From UBA9676 sp963837105 (lineage in GTDB: Bacteria; Actinomycetota; Actinomycetes; Streptosporangiales; Streptosporangiaceae), in NCBI GenBank assembly GCA_963837105.1, contig CAWIMG010000029.1:160078-224077 (forward strand): a DNA stretch of 64,000 nt. The letters run 5' to 3'. A program made the position numbers and the translations under genes. Under the pieces are notes generated by a model. It saw only the letters and a program-made list of their open reading frames with translations, ran no database searches and was not told the origin of the DNA. Position 1 is the first letter of the stretch; the number at the start of each line of letters is the position of its first letter. Below are positions 44,050-53,298 of this stretch, piece after piece.

Positions 44050-44067
44050 CCCGCCCGTGAGGGCGGG
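44050..44067. terminator. GC-rich hairpin (terminator or IS200/IS605-type end)
   Basis: CCCGCCC-GTGA-GGGCGGG is a perfect 7-bp stem with a 4-base loop. No T-run follows, so it is a weak terminator call. Similar hairpins form the right ends of IS200/IS605 elements, but no TnpA or TnpB coding sequence was found beside it. Confidence 0.4.
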
Positions 44068-44149
44068 GACCTTCCGAGGGACATTCGCCCCTACCCAGGG
44101 CCGCCCGAGCGGCTCAACCGTGGTGTTAGGCGGCCATGAGGAGGCGGTA

Positions 44150-44356
44150 ATGCCGGAAAGGAAAGCCGCACAGGCAGGTTCTGGGCAGTCCGGTCAGTAC
44201 ACCGGGATTGGCGTAGCGATCGGAGCTGGGCTCGGCCTGACCGTTGGTGTTCTTACGGGTGGCTGGGCGATGCCGATCGGCCTGGCGCTTGGAGCCGGCG
44301 TTGGTGTTGCGATCGGTGCAGCTGCGGACGGATGGCGCAAGCGTGAGGCGCACTAG
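44150..44356 (+). CDS. small glycine-zipper protein
   Basis: ATG 44150, with GAGGAGG upstream, gives 68 residues. After a short polar N-terminus come two glycine-zipper-like hydrophobic segments (GIGVAIGAGLGLTVGVLTGGWAMPIGLALGAGVGVAIGAAAD) and a basic end. Such proteins insert in or associate with membranes. No partner is evident. Confidence 0.65.
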   Translation: MPERKAAQAGSGQSGQYTGIGVAIGAGLGLTVGVLTGGWAMPIGLALGAGVGVAIGAAADGWRKREAH

Positions 44357-44434
44357 CTCAGCCGCCAGATCGGCATCCGCCATGCATCTGACTAGGTCCC
44401 ATTCAAACCGTGCGCCGCGCCGCCCCGGTGCCGA

Positions 44435-44940
44435 GGTGCAAGGCCTTTGGATAGCGAGCAAGATCAAGAGTGCTGAGGAAGATGGAAACGTGCAGGTGAT
44501 CATGGCGTGAAAGGAGAGGGAAAGCGGGCGTGAGCAGGGCAGACAGGTGAGGTGGTCGTGGCAGAGGTTGACGGCCGCAGGGCGTGGTCTGGCGGTCTTT
44601 GGTGCGGGGTGGTGAGAGCAGGTGCGGGTCAGTCGCGTTGAGCCAGCCACTCGGCTACGGCGGCCGCGAGCCGGTGGCAGCCTTCGGCGTGCCCCTGCTC
44701 GTCCTCGGCTGGGCTTCGCCCCAGGCCCCGGTCGCTGACGACCTCGCCGCAGCCAGGACACACCCACCGGAACTCGCCGGGCTGCCCGCTGCGGTGGGCC
44801 GGCGGCCCGGCCGCGTACTCCCACGCCGCCTCGGCCACGCTGCTGCCCCGCGCCGGGGCCAGCTCGGCCACGCCCAGGGCTCCGCCGACCTCGTGCCAGG
44901 ACATGCCCGCCTCCCGCGCCCGGGCGATGTACACGCGCAC
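44435..44940. repeat. left copy of a 506-bp direct repeat flanking the 8.3-kb insert
   Basis: It begins GGTGCAAGGC and ends ATGTACACGCGCAC, collinear with 53261-53767 and clearly homologous across the full length with scattered differences. Sequence outside both borders is unrelated. It contains the 3' two-thirds of a zinc-ribbon/HTH gene. Confidence 0.85.
44629..44940 (-). pseudogene. zinc-ribbon HTH-like protein, 5'-truncated at the insert border
   Basis: This frame encodes VYIARAREAGMSWHEVGGALGVAELAPA (HTH-like), a spacer and a CPGCGEVVSD zinc knuckle with a distal EGCHRL. Homologues at 53454 and 55320 start about 75 residues earlier; here that N-terminal part is replaced by foreign sequence exactly at 44940. 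It is therefore a truncated copy made when the 8.3-kb insert arose. Confidence 0.75.
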
Positions 44941-44953
44941 CGATACGAGATGG

Positions 44954-46444
44954 TCATTCCGCGGATGCTGGCTGGACGGACCGAGGTGCGCTCACCCACT
45001 GTTCGGGCGTTGCGAACAGGGGCCGTTCCGCATCGAACCGGCGACTCTCCAGCAGCGATGACGAGAGCATGCCGTCATGGAAGCGCTCGAACTCGACGTC
45101 GACCTTGCGTCGCGCGCGCGCACCCGAGACGCGGGCGGCGTCGCCGGTGCCGCCGAGCTCGACACGCAGCGCATCATCCGTCACGAGGGCATCGCGCACA
45201 TGCACACCCGCCCACTTTCCCGGCTGCGATTGGTGCACGTGCCGAACGTCGAACCGGCGGCTCCGTGCGGATGTACGCAATTCCAGCGCGTGCGAGTCGC
45301 CCGTAGGCTCGACGCGGATGCTGTCGATCGCGCGCCCCGCACCGCGCGGCGCGACCTCGGTGAGCCGGCCCGCAGATGCCACCTGCAGCCGGTAGTCACC
45401 GCCCTCGACGTGGACCGTGGTCGCGGTGTCGGCGCCCGCGACGAGGTACAGCTCTTTTCCGGAGCCCGATCCGCCCGCCCACGGCCATGGTGCGACCGCG
45501 AGCCCGGCGTCAGTTCGCCAGCCGGTCGGCCGGCCCGCGCCATCCGTCTCGAACAGGAGCCTGCCCTCGTCATCCTCTATCTGCGCGACCGACGCCGAGC
45601 CCGTCAACACGAAGTAGGAGAGATCCGACAGGACGTTGCCGACGCTGAAGGGCTGGCTCCCCTTGTTGCGGACGGCGGAGGCGGAGAAGGCGAACAGCCA
45701 GCCGTGGTGGGCACCCTCGTAGAGGTATCCGTCGGTGATGGCCTGGGCTGGGGGGGGCAGGGGGTAGTTCTGGTTGTAGGTCCAGTCGGTCGGGCCGTTG
45801 ATCCTGATCCGGTTGTATCCGCCCTTGTAGAAATCGGCGTATAGCGCGTACGGGCGCACGGAGTCCCACACGTGCAGGTCGCGCTCGCCCGACGCCAGCG
45901 TCTCGCAGCGGTAGGGCAGCAGGCAGTGCGCGTGCCCGTCCGATAGTAGTCCGTCGGAGATCGAGATGACCTGCAGGTCGCCGCTCGCTAGGCCGTCGAA
46001 GACGCGGTCGTACGCGGCCATGCCGTCGTTCAGGTGACCCGCCTTCGCCGTCTGGAGCACGTCCTGCACGTTGCCCGCGTCGAACTGCCGGGCCTGGAGG
46101 ATGTGCACCGCCTTGCGCAGATCGTCGCTCTCGGGACCGGGATGCTGACCGGTGACGGGCGGCCCCGCCGCGTAGAAGCTCGCGGGGGAGCTGAAGCCGA
46201 ACCATCCGCCGAGCTGCCAGATCGTGATCGCCAGCGTCGAGAGCCCGACGCAGTGGCCGGGTTTCGCGCTGCCCTCGAAGACCGCGTCGTAGAACGCGAC
46301 GTCGAGCGGTGCGCCCACGGCATCGTTCGTCGGCCAGATCGACAGGTACGACCGTCGATACGTGTCCCAGTCGAGGGAGTCGGTGTCGAAGTTCGCGAAC
46401 GGGAAGCCGTCGCTCGCCGGGTTGAAGTCTCTCAGGATGCCCAT
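44954..46444 (-). CDS. predicted papain-like cysteine hydrolase, third gene of the insert operon
   Basis: The protein has 496 residues. A likely Cys-His-Asp triad is C65 in KPGHCVGLSTLAITIW, H171 or H173 in SDGHAHCLLPYR and D194 in DLHVWDSVRPY, the pattern of bacterial papain-like proteases and transglutaminase-fold enzymes. Residues about 235-496 are a beta-rich domain (LSYFVLTGSASVAQIEDDEGRLLFETD; KELYLVAGADTATTVHVEGGDYRLQVASAG) that could bind a partner. There is no signal peptide. It lies 17 bp after the FnIII gene. The start ATG at 46444 fits the conserved-looking MGILRDFNPASDGFPFANFD. Confidence 0.6.
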   Translation of the reverse strand: MGILRDFNPASDGFPFANFDTDSLDWDTYRRSYLSIWPTNDAVGAPLDVAFYDAVFEGSAKPGHCVGLSTLAITIWQLGGWFGFSSPASFYAAGPPVTGQHPGPESDDLRKAVHILQARQFDAGNVQDVLQTAKAGHLNDGMAAYDRVFDGLASGDLQVISISDGLLSDGHAHCLLPYRCETLASGERDLHVWDSVRPYALYADFYKGGYNRIRINGPTDWTYNQNYPLPPPAQAITDGYLYEGAHHGWLFAFSASAVRNKGSQPFSVGNVLSDLSYFVLTGSASVAQIEDDEGRLLFETDGAGRPTGWRTDAGLAVAPWPWAGGSGSGKELYLVAGADTATTVHVEGGDYRLQVASAGRLTEVAPRGAGRAIDSIRVEPTGDSHALELRTSARSRRFDVRHVHQSQPGKWAGVHVRDALVTDDALRVELGGTGDAARVSGARARRKVDVEFERFHDGMLSSSLLESRRFDAERPLFATPEQWVSAPRSVQPASAE

Positions 46445-46461
46445 GTCTCGCCTCGCATCGG

Positions 46462-48854
46462 TCAGTACCGGTGGAGCACCGGAGCGGATGGCTCGGACAG
46501 CGTGCCGGCCGCGTCGACTGCCTGCACGCGGTAGAAGTAGTTGACGCCGCGCCGGGCGGTCTCGTCGTCGAACCCGTTGCCCCGGATGACGCCCGACACC
46601 TGTCGGTACGGCTGGCCCGCGGCGGCACGGAAGACCACGAAGCCCTGCACCGCGGCTGGATCGTACGGCGGATCCCACATCACGCCGAGGCCGCACCCGT
46701 CCGGTAGCGGCAGCGCTTGCGGCAGGATCGCCGGGGTCGTGGGGAGGTCGCTCGTGTAGGCGAACGTGCTGTCGGCCGGGATCACCGTGAGGTCGGCGGC
46801 GCTGCTCTCGTTGCCGAGCCAGTCGAGGGCCGAAACGCGGTACCAGTAGATGCGGTGAGGCTCGGCCTTCGTGTCGAGGTAGGAGCCGTGCGCGGAGAGC
46901 GGGTCGGCGATCGCCGGGATGGCCGCGCACGGCGGCACGAGCCCTGTCCAGGGGAAGGGGCTCACCGTTCCGTCGGTGAAGACGCACGCGAGGAAGTCGG
47001 GGGCGCCGGTCGGGCTCTCCGCTCGGTAGATGTGGAATGCGCGCAGGTCGGGCTCGGGCGCGCCGATCCACTCGAGCTCGACGCCGTGGTTCCGCGCCCG
47101 CAGCGCGGTCAGGACGGGCAGCTGCGGCGGAGTCTTGTCGCGCAGCGCGGCGCAGAGGTACTCACCGGACCTCGGGCACCCGTGCACGTCGCCCGGGTAG
47201 AGGTTGCCGGCGAAGTCGTACGCGCGGATCCAGTAGGCGTAGCAGAGCGGCGAGTTCGCCGGCACGCTGTAGTCGTCGAACGCGATGACGCCGTGCACCA
47301 GGAACATCGCGATGGCGTCGCCGACGGGGATGTCTCCGACCTGCGTCATGTCGCAGTGGTAGCGGCTCTCCTTCGAGGGCGGCTGTTCGCCTTTCTTGGG
47401 CGGCAGGTGCGAGATGCCCGGCACGTAGACGTAGCCGTTGTCGCACACACCGCGCCACACCTGATAGCCCGCGACGTCGGGCTCGGGGTTCGGCTTCCAT
47501 TCCACGTGGATGTGGTCTGCGTCCCCCTTGGCCTCTTCGATCGCGGAGGGTCCCGGCGGGGTCGTGTCGGGCACGGCCGCGCTGATGACGGCAGACGGCG
47601 CGGAGAGGATGCCGAAGGCATCCATCACCCGGACGCGGTAGAAGAACGGCTTCGTCCCATACGGCGGGATGAGGGCGGGGTCCGTGTCGGTCCATGACTG
47701 CACGGGCGTCGTCACGTCGTAAGGGTCGCTCGCGATCGTCGCGACGAGCAGCGCCGGGAGGTTCGCCAGGTCCTCCAGCTGCTCCCGGGACTCGGCGCGA
47801 TAGACGAGATTCGTCTGCGCCGAGTCGGGGATGCCCCGGTCGACGAGCCAGTGGTTCTCGATGTTGCGGTTGACGGTGGCCCATTGCACGCTCAGCCCGT
47901 CGGCCGCCGTCGTGGGCGTCACCTGGAGCGCCTCCGGCGCGCGCGGCGGAAGGCTTCGCGTCGGGGTCGCCGCGATCGGATCGGACCACTCCCCGAGTCT
48001 GCCCAGCGTGTCGCGCGACACGACGCGATACCAGTAGGTGAGGCCGGTGTCGGGTCCGTCGACCGTGCTCCCTGCAACCGTGCGCGAGGTCGGCGAGCCG
48101 TCGGCGGCCCACGCACCCACGTCGAGGAATCCGGGCTGCGGGAGCGGGAGGGGTGACCCGTCGATGCCCGTGTCGACGTCGTACGCGATCGGCTGCGGGT
48201 CGACCTGCAGGAACGGACCGCCCGGGCCGGCGCGCGCTGCACGAGGTAGGTCGCCGCGAGCGGATTCCGGTTCCAGAGCACCAGCACTCGTCGATCGCCC
48301 GACTGGGCGGTGAGCCCGGACGGCGGCGCAGGAAGCGTGAAGACTCCAGCGGTGACCGGCACGTCGGCCGCGAGCACGAGGTCGCCGCCGTGCGCGCGCT
48401 CGGCGAGCAGGTCGTAGAGGTAGGCCTCGCCCGCAGTGACGCCCGTGTCGATGAATGCGAGACCGTCGACGCGACCGATCGTGAGGTCGGCCTGCGACGC
48501 CGCCTGCAGACTCGCACGCTCGAACGCGGTCAGTCCGCGGTCGAAGACGGCGGCGGGGTCGACGAGCACCGTGGGGTCGGCGGGGGGCGGGGACTGCGCT
48601 GCCGTCAGGACGCGGGCGAGCGTGTTCCACTCCTCCGTGCCGGGGCTCACCACGGTGCGCAGCTCCCGTGCGGACTGCGGGAGCCGGATGGGGTCGGCTC
48701 CGCCGAGGACGATGGATGGGCCGCCCGGTGTGCGCCTGCGGAGCCGGTAGCCGGCGGCCTCGCCGACCGTCTCCCACCGGAGCACGATCCGCGTCGTGCC
48801 GTCGGCGGCGATGCCGTCCGATGTGGCCTGCAGCAGGGCGATGTCATCGGCCAT
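46462..48854 (-). pseudogene. large fibronectin type III-like repeat protein, one frameshift
   Basis: ATG 48854 (ADDIALLQATSDGIAADGTTRIVLRWETVGEAAGYRLRRR) starts a frame that runs to about 48235; there a GCGCGC run contains one base too many or too few, and the second frame continues FLQVDPQPIAYDVDTG to 46462. Together they give about 797 residues with five or more FnIII-like domains, each ending in YWYRV-, FFYRV- or YFYRV-like strands (TYWYRVVSRDTLGRLGEWS; FFYRVRVMDAFGILSAPS; YWYRVSALDWLGNESSA; YFYRVQAVDAAGTLSEPS). No signal peptide is seen. It sits 8 bp after the 1126-residue gene. Confidence 0.75.
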
Positions 48855-48862
48855 GACGACTC

Positions 48863-51800
48863 CTAGTCCGACAGCTCGAGACCGTCGGCGGTGTAGCGGG
48901 CGGCGAGGGTGATCGAGGCGCACAGGACCCATGCGACGCAGCCCGACAGTCCGAACGTGCCCTCGAAGTACAGCGGGATGGGCCCGCGAACGGCGAGCTC
49001 GGCCCACGCCGAGGCACTCACGAGACCACCCGCGATCTCGCCGTGGATGCCGATGCCGCACGCGGCCACGACGTAGGGGAGTGCCCCCGCGCCGAACGGC
49101 GCGAGCGGTGCGCCGCCCGAGAGCGGATCCAGGAACGCGCCGCCGCCGACGAAGATGTCGACGCCTCCGCTCGCGAGCGCCCAGAAGTTCTTGCTGTACG
49201 ACGCACGGCCGTATCCATAGACGCCGGTGATCGACGCCGGGAACATCGACCGCGAGATCTTGAAGCGCGGATCCGTCGTGTCGAGCACCCACGCGGCGGC
49301 CCTCGGGGCGTTGTACCCGACGAAGAACCCGCCCTCGAGCGTCTCGGAGGAGACCAGCGCGACGAACATGGCGACGGTGACCCTGCCCTGCATGTACATC
49401 GTGCCCGGCCCGACGAACCACGTGAGCTGGCCGCTGCCGCGCAGTCCCTGGAACGCCGACGATGCCGAGACGGTCCCGAGCACCTCGCCCTCCGCGGTGC
49501 CCGCCGCGTAGTCGACGTGCAGATGAACGACGGCGGATGCCTCGACCTGCGTGAGCGCGACCGCGAGGAGCATGTCGCCCGAGGCGTAGAAGTCGAGCGA
49601 GTTCGCCGTCACGACGGTGTTGACCTCGACGTCGTATCCCTCCTTGGGGCCAAGGAGCCATCCGAGCGCAGCGGACTGCTCCAGCATCCCGAAGACGTTC
49701 ATGCGCGACACGGTGTAGCCCTCGACGCGGAGGCTCCCCGCGATCTCGGTCATGGCCCCGACGCGGGCGACGGTCGGCAGGGCGAAGTCGTGCGTCGAGC
49801 CCGATGTGAACCTCACGTCGGACGCGCCGTCGCGGATCGTCACGACGGCCGGGAGTTCGTCGTCGTCGAGGCATCCGATCGCCGCGGTGCCCGTCCCCGC
49901 GAACCCGAGCTGGATCGTCTCGTCGTACCCAACGTCCACGGGGCACTCGACATCGGCCGCGACGGCCCCTTGACTGTCGTGCCAGACGCCCGACAGGGCC
50001 AGATCGGTGGGTCCGGCGTGTGCGGTGATCGGATCGGCTGGCACGGTGACCCAGCGCGCGAAACCGGGATGCGCGACCGGATCGGGGAGGCCGTCGCGCA
50101 CGTTGACGTCGTGCGCTCCGAAGAAGGGCAGGATGACCGATCCCCACACCCCGAGGTAGGCGTCCGAGGCCGACGGGTAGGCGAGGGTCACTTCGCGCGG
50201 ATGGAAGCCGAGTCCGTCGAAGCGCTGGCCCCAATCGTTGAAGTCGAGGAACAGCTCGCCGATCTGGCCGCTGGCGAGGATCTCGCCCCAGGTCAGCCCG
50301 ATCGGGCGGGAGAAGTGCACAGGCTCCGCGATGCCTCCCGACGTGAGGAGCACGCGTCCCGTGCGAACGCTCACGACGCCGGCCTGCCCCGTCGCCGCCG
50401 TCGACACGAGCGACAGCCCCCACCGTGGCAGCGGGATGCCTCCCAGCGGAAGCACGACCTGGCCGCCCACCAGGCAGGCGGTCGACGTGACCTTCATCTC
50501 CGTGAAGGGGAGCTGCTTGATCTCCACGGGGTCGGGGATGTTCATGCTCCCGCCGAAGCGCGAATCGAACGCGGCGCTCGTGACGAGGTCGGCGAGCAGA
50601 TTGAGACGGTCCTGCTGGAACAGGGTCGTGTCGAACGGATCGACGCCCACGTATCCCTTTCCGGCGGGGTCGCCGAGCGGCACGTGCAAGGGCGCCGAGA
50701 AGCGACGCATCTCGCCGTCCACGCCGGTGACGCCGATGCGCAGCCAGCCGTACGCGGGTCCCAGCACGAACGGGGCGGCCGTGCCGCCGGGCCGATCCGG
50801 CGTGTACAGGAGCAGGTCGTGGAAGTCGCACAGCGTGACGCCCGAGACGGCGTCGGCCGCCAGCGCTGCCAGTGTGCCGGCGGCAGAGATGCTGACGGCG
50901 GGGTTCGTGAACGTGCCGGACGAGACGGGACTGTACGACGCGACGGATCCGCCGGGAAGGTACAGATAGGCGAGCTCGGCCTCCGCGGTCCAGACGGCGA
51001 CCTCTTCACCGGGATTCGTGAGCTCGCCCCACGAGATGCGCGCGTCGGCCGCGTCGAGCACGCCCGAAAGGCTGTAGTCCGGCTGCACGTTCACGGCGGT
51101 CAGGCCCAGCGTCACCGTGTCGGCGAGAGTCTTGCCGCGCACCGCCGCGGGCAGCAGGTCGGTGCGTCCGTCGTTGAAGACGCCGGCGGAGATCGCACTC
51201 TGCTGCACGGTGAGCTCACCGGACGAGAAGGTGAACGGCTGACCGAACGGGTTGAGAGCCGTGAACGAGATGGGCGCGGTCAGCTGGAGCAGTCCCCCGA
51301 ACCCCGCGGCGTCGATCGTCGCCTCGTGGAACGAGTACGTCCCGCGCAGGTAGCCGCTGTTGCACAGATCCGGCACGTGCTGCTCGCCGCTCGCCGTGCC
51401 GTCGACCAGGACGAGACCGCGCCACGGCATCGGCCAGCCCGGTGCGCTCGCCGTCAGGCTGAGGTCGAGCGTGAAGCCCGTGCCGCCGATGACCATCCCC
51501 GTGTCGCCGAGCAGCCACGGGCCGTACTCCCGGTCGGGCTCGTCGAAGAAGTAGTCCCCCGTGGGCGACAGGGCGATGCGACCGAGGTCGATGACGGCCG
51601 GGCCGCAGGATGCGGCATCCGTCACTCCCGGTGGAAGGATGACCGACGCGCCGGCCCGGAAGCCCCTGAGCGCGAAGATCGAGAACCGCGAGATCACGAG
51701 CGTGAAGCCCGCGATCTCGATGCGCAGCGGCGGCGGGAGCAGGCCCGCGACGGGGTAGGTGACCTCGCCGTCAACGACGGCGTGACGCGCGATGTCAACG

Positions 51801-52243
51801 GCGAGGTCCGTGAACTCCACGGCGGCGAGCGCAGCGAGCGGATCGGAGCCGAGCCAGCCGGTCACGCTGCCGCTGTCGACGATGCCCCGCAGCTGCGCGC
51901 GGTCGGCGTCGAATGCGATCTCGACCGTCTCGCCGATCGCCGCCCCGGACCGGAGCACCTGCGCATCCGCCAGGGAGATCTCGGTCTCGGGATGTACGAC
52001 CTGCGTGACGACTTCGACGGCATGCACGAATCGAGGCCCCTTGGGCGACGGGTCGAGCACGGCCGGCCGCGCCCCCGGGATGCGCACCCATCCGCGCCCC
52101 GAGACCTCGCGCACGATGCCGTCGCCCGGATCGGGCTTGCCCTGGCGGACGGTCTTCAGGTCGACCATCAGGTCGAATTCCGCGATGCGCCAGCGCACCA
52201 GGCTCTGCTCTTCGTCACGCGACATTGAATCTCTGACATCCAT
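48863..52243 (-). CDS. 1126-residue protein of unknown family, first gene of the insert operon
   Basis: The chain is long, Gly/Ala/Val/Thr-rich and beta-strand-like from residue 40 on, with no signal peptide at the start (MDVRDSMSRDEEQSLVRWRIAEFDLMVDLKTV). Repeated patterns of strand, turn and aromatic residue (GDYFFDEPDREYGPWLLGDTG; SGTFTNPAVSISAAG; GELFLDFNDWGQRFDGLGFHPREV) suggest a large structural beta protein. The last 150 residues are more hydrophobic, glycine-rich and helical-looking (GGFFVGYNAPRAAAWVL; PYVVAACGIGIHGEIAGGLVSASAWAELAV), perhaps a pore or membrane-inserting end. I do not recognise a family. It heads the three-gene operon. Confidence 0.7.
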   Translation of the reverse strand: MDVRDSMSRDEEQSLVRWRIAEFDLMVDLKTVRQGKPDPGDGIVREVSGRGWVRIPGARPAVLDPSPKGPRFVHAVEVVTQVVHPETEISLADAQVLRSGAAIGETVEIAFDADRAQLRGIVDSGSVTGWLGSDPLAALAAVEFTDLAVDIARHAVVDGEVTYPVAGLLPPPLRIEIAGFTLVISRFSIFALRGFRAGASVILPPGVTDAASCGPAVIDLGRIALSPTGDYFFDEPDREYGPWLLGDTGMVIGGTGFTLDLSLTASAPGWPMPWRGLVLVDGTASGEQHVPDLCNSGYLRGTYSFHEATIDAAGFGGLLQLTAPISFTALNPFGQPFTFSSGELTVQQSAISAGVFNDGRTDLLPAAVRGKTLADTVTLGLTAVNVQPDYSLSGVLDAADARISWGELTNPGEEVAVWTAEAELAYLYLPGGSVASYSPVSSGTFTNPAVSISAAGTLAALAADAVSGVTLCDFHDLLLYTPDRPGGTAAPFVLGPAYGWLRIGVTGVDGEMRRFSAPLHVPLGDPAGKGYVGVDPFDTTLFQQDRLNLLADLVTSAAFDSRFGGSMNIPDPVEIKQLPFTEMKVTSTACLVGGQVVLPLGGIPLPRWGLSLVSTAATGQAGVVSVRTGRVLLTSGGIAEPVHFSRPIGLTWGEILASGQIGELFLDFNDWGQRFDGLGFHPREVTLAYPSASDAYLGVWGSVILPFFGAHDVNVRDGLPDPVAHPGFARWVTVPADPITAHAGPTDLALSGVWHDSQGAVAADVECPVDVGYDETIQLGFAGTGTAAIGCLDDDELPAVVTIRDGASDVRFTSGSTHDFALPTVARVGAMTEIAGSLRVEGYTVSRMNVFGMLEQSAALGWLLGPKEGYDVEVNTVVTANSLDFYASGDMLLAVALTQVEASAVVHLHVDYAAGTAEGEVLGTVSASSAFQGLRGSGQLTWFVGPGTMYMQGRVTVAMFVALVSSETLEGGFFVGYNAPRAAAWVLDTTDPRFKISRSMFPASITGVYGYGRASYSKNFWALASGGVDIFVGGGAFLDPLSGGAPLAPFGAGALPYVVAACGIGIHGEIAGGLVSASAWAELAVRGPIPLYFEGTFGLSGCVAWVLCASITLAARYTADGLELSD

Positions 52244-52369
52244 GTCAGCCCCACCGTTCGAGACACATCCCCTGCGGGAAAGAGCGCTCAGATCGCCCCG
52301 TTTGATACAACAGTCGCGCCGCAGAGCGCAGATCTCCCTAGGCTCACCACCTTACGCGCACCGATCCCT

Positions 52370-52711
52370 TTGCGGGCTCGACCCGACCTGGAGCGAGATC
52401 GGCAGTTTCGAAGCGGCACTAATGACGTCGTCGTTACACAGATAGCGATTCTTAATGACGATGTCAGCTGGGATTGGACGCTCCGGTCCCTTTCGCGGCG
52501 GGACCCGATCGCCGTAAACGCGTACCGCTCCACCCTCTCGGAGCCGCGCAGCACGCTGGAAGCGGCGATCGGGCTCACCCTCCGCAAGGTTGGCCTAAAG
52601 CTGCAAGGCGGTTCCGTCAACGAAGGCAAGGCCGGTGATCTCGTCTCGCTCCGATATCGCGTCATACCGGACCTCAGGGATGCGGACCCACACCACGATT
52701 TGGTTGAATGA
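52370..52711 (+). CDS. possible small hypothetical protein
   Basis: The 113-codon ORF is divergent from the 1126-residue gene (STLEAAIGLTLRKVGLKLQGGSVNEGKAGDLVSLRYRVIPDLRDADPHHDLVE). No ribosome site or family supports it strongly, and its start could lie further in. Its position beside the operon would suit a regulator, but no HTH is visible. Confidence 0.3.
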   Translation: MRARPDLERDRQFRSGTNDVVVTQIAILNDDVSWDWTLRSLSRRDPIAVNAYRSTLSEPRSTLEAAIGLTLRKVGLKLQGGSVNEGKAGDLVSLRYRVIPDLRDADPHHDLVE

Positions 52712-52741
52712 TTGACAAACGCTTCCTGCGCCTAACAGGAT

Positions 52742-52772
52742 GATTGACACCCGCGCTCGGCGGGTGTCAATC
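52742..52772. promoter_or_regulatory. 13-bp perfect inverted repeat
   Basis: GATTGACACCCGC (52742-52754) and its exact reverse complement (52760-52772) flank a 5-base loop. A related box, GATTGACAAACGC, lies one repeat unit upstream at 52710-52722. There is no T-run, so a protein-binding operator or recombination site is more likely than a terminator. Confidence 0.5.
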
Positions 52773-52824
52773 GGAGGTCAGGGTGACGGGGATCCTGCCG
52801 CGTGGCACCGACCTCGAACTATGG

Positions 52825-53061
52825 ATGTGTCGTAATCGGAATAGTCGCGTTCAGGCGTGGCTCAGCGTCGTGTCGGTCGTGGTGCTGGCGGTTGGGTTCT
52901 TCGTCCTCCTGAATATCTCCGGTGAGGTGGGGCTCTATCAACCGGCCCATTACATCCCGTACGGTTCGCTTGCCTCTCTCGAGGGGGTCACTGGCGTCCT
53001 CATCATCGCGTGCGGGGGCACCCTCCTGAACTTTCGCGTGCACGACGGTGAGCACTACTAG
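52825..53061 (+). CDS. small two-helix membrane protein
   Basis: ATG 52825 gives 78 residues with two hydrophobic segments (VQAWLSVVSVVVLAVGFFVLLNI and LEGVTGVLIIACGGTLLNFRV) separated by a short polar loop. In-frame sequence extends upstream to 52744 across the inverted repeat. No family is recognised. Confidence 0.5.
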   Translation: MCRNRNSRVQAWLSVVSVVVLAVGFFVLLNISGEVGLYQPAHYIPYGSLASLEGVTGVLIIACGGTLLNFRVHDGEHY

Positions 53062-53064
53062 CCG

Positions 53065-53298
53065 TTGACCACGCGCCGCCCGGGGATACGACAGAGCGCG
53101 CTGACCAGCGTCTTCGTCATCGTCTCGTTCCTCGCCATCACCGCCCTCTGGGCCGAAGGTGTGTACCGGCCGATCCTCAACGGTCGCGCTCACGACCCGC
53201 GTACGTGCGCAGGCTGCGCTTCGGGGCGGACCCGAGCATGCTCATGGACGGTGTCGGGCAGGTGCAAGGCTTTGGACGGCGAGCAAGATCAAGGGTGA
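53065..53298 (+). pseudogene. truncated membrane-protein ORF at the insert border
   Basis: A TTG-start frame reads TSVFVIVSFLAITALWAEGVYRPILNGRAHD, one hydrophobic helix, and then runs across the 53260/53261 repeat border into unrelated sequence. Its natural C-terminus was probably lost at the junction. Confidence 0.35.

Larger units (their letters stand above)
44941..53260. mobile_element. 8.3-kb foreign insert between direct repeats
   Basis: It is bounded precisely by the two 506-bp repeats. The genes inside have a visibly different, less GC-extreme codon use (frequent GAC, TCG and ATC-rich stretches, and AT-rich intergenic DNA at 52250-52750) than the neighbouring genes. A circular molecule carrying one repeat and inserting by single crossover would leave this arrangement. 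An assembly chimera is the alternative. Confidence 0.6.

Noticed and set aside
44050..44067. IS200/IS605 element with TnpB
   Set aside because: A hairpin of the right shape exists, but no TnpA or TnpB motif was found within about 1 kb on either strand.
46462..48854. Programmed frameshift in the FnIII gene
   Set aside because: The shift lies in a GCGCGC run with no slippery heptamer or downstream structure that I can recognise, and similar slips occur across the window.
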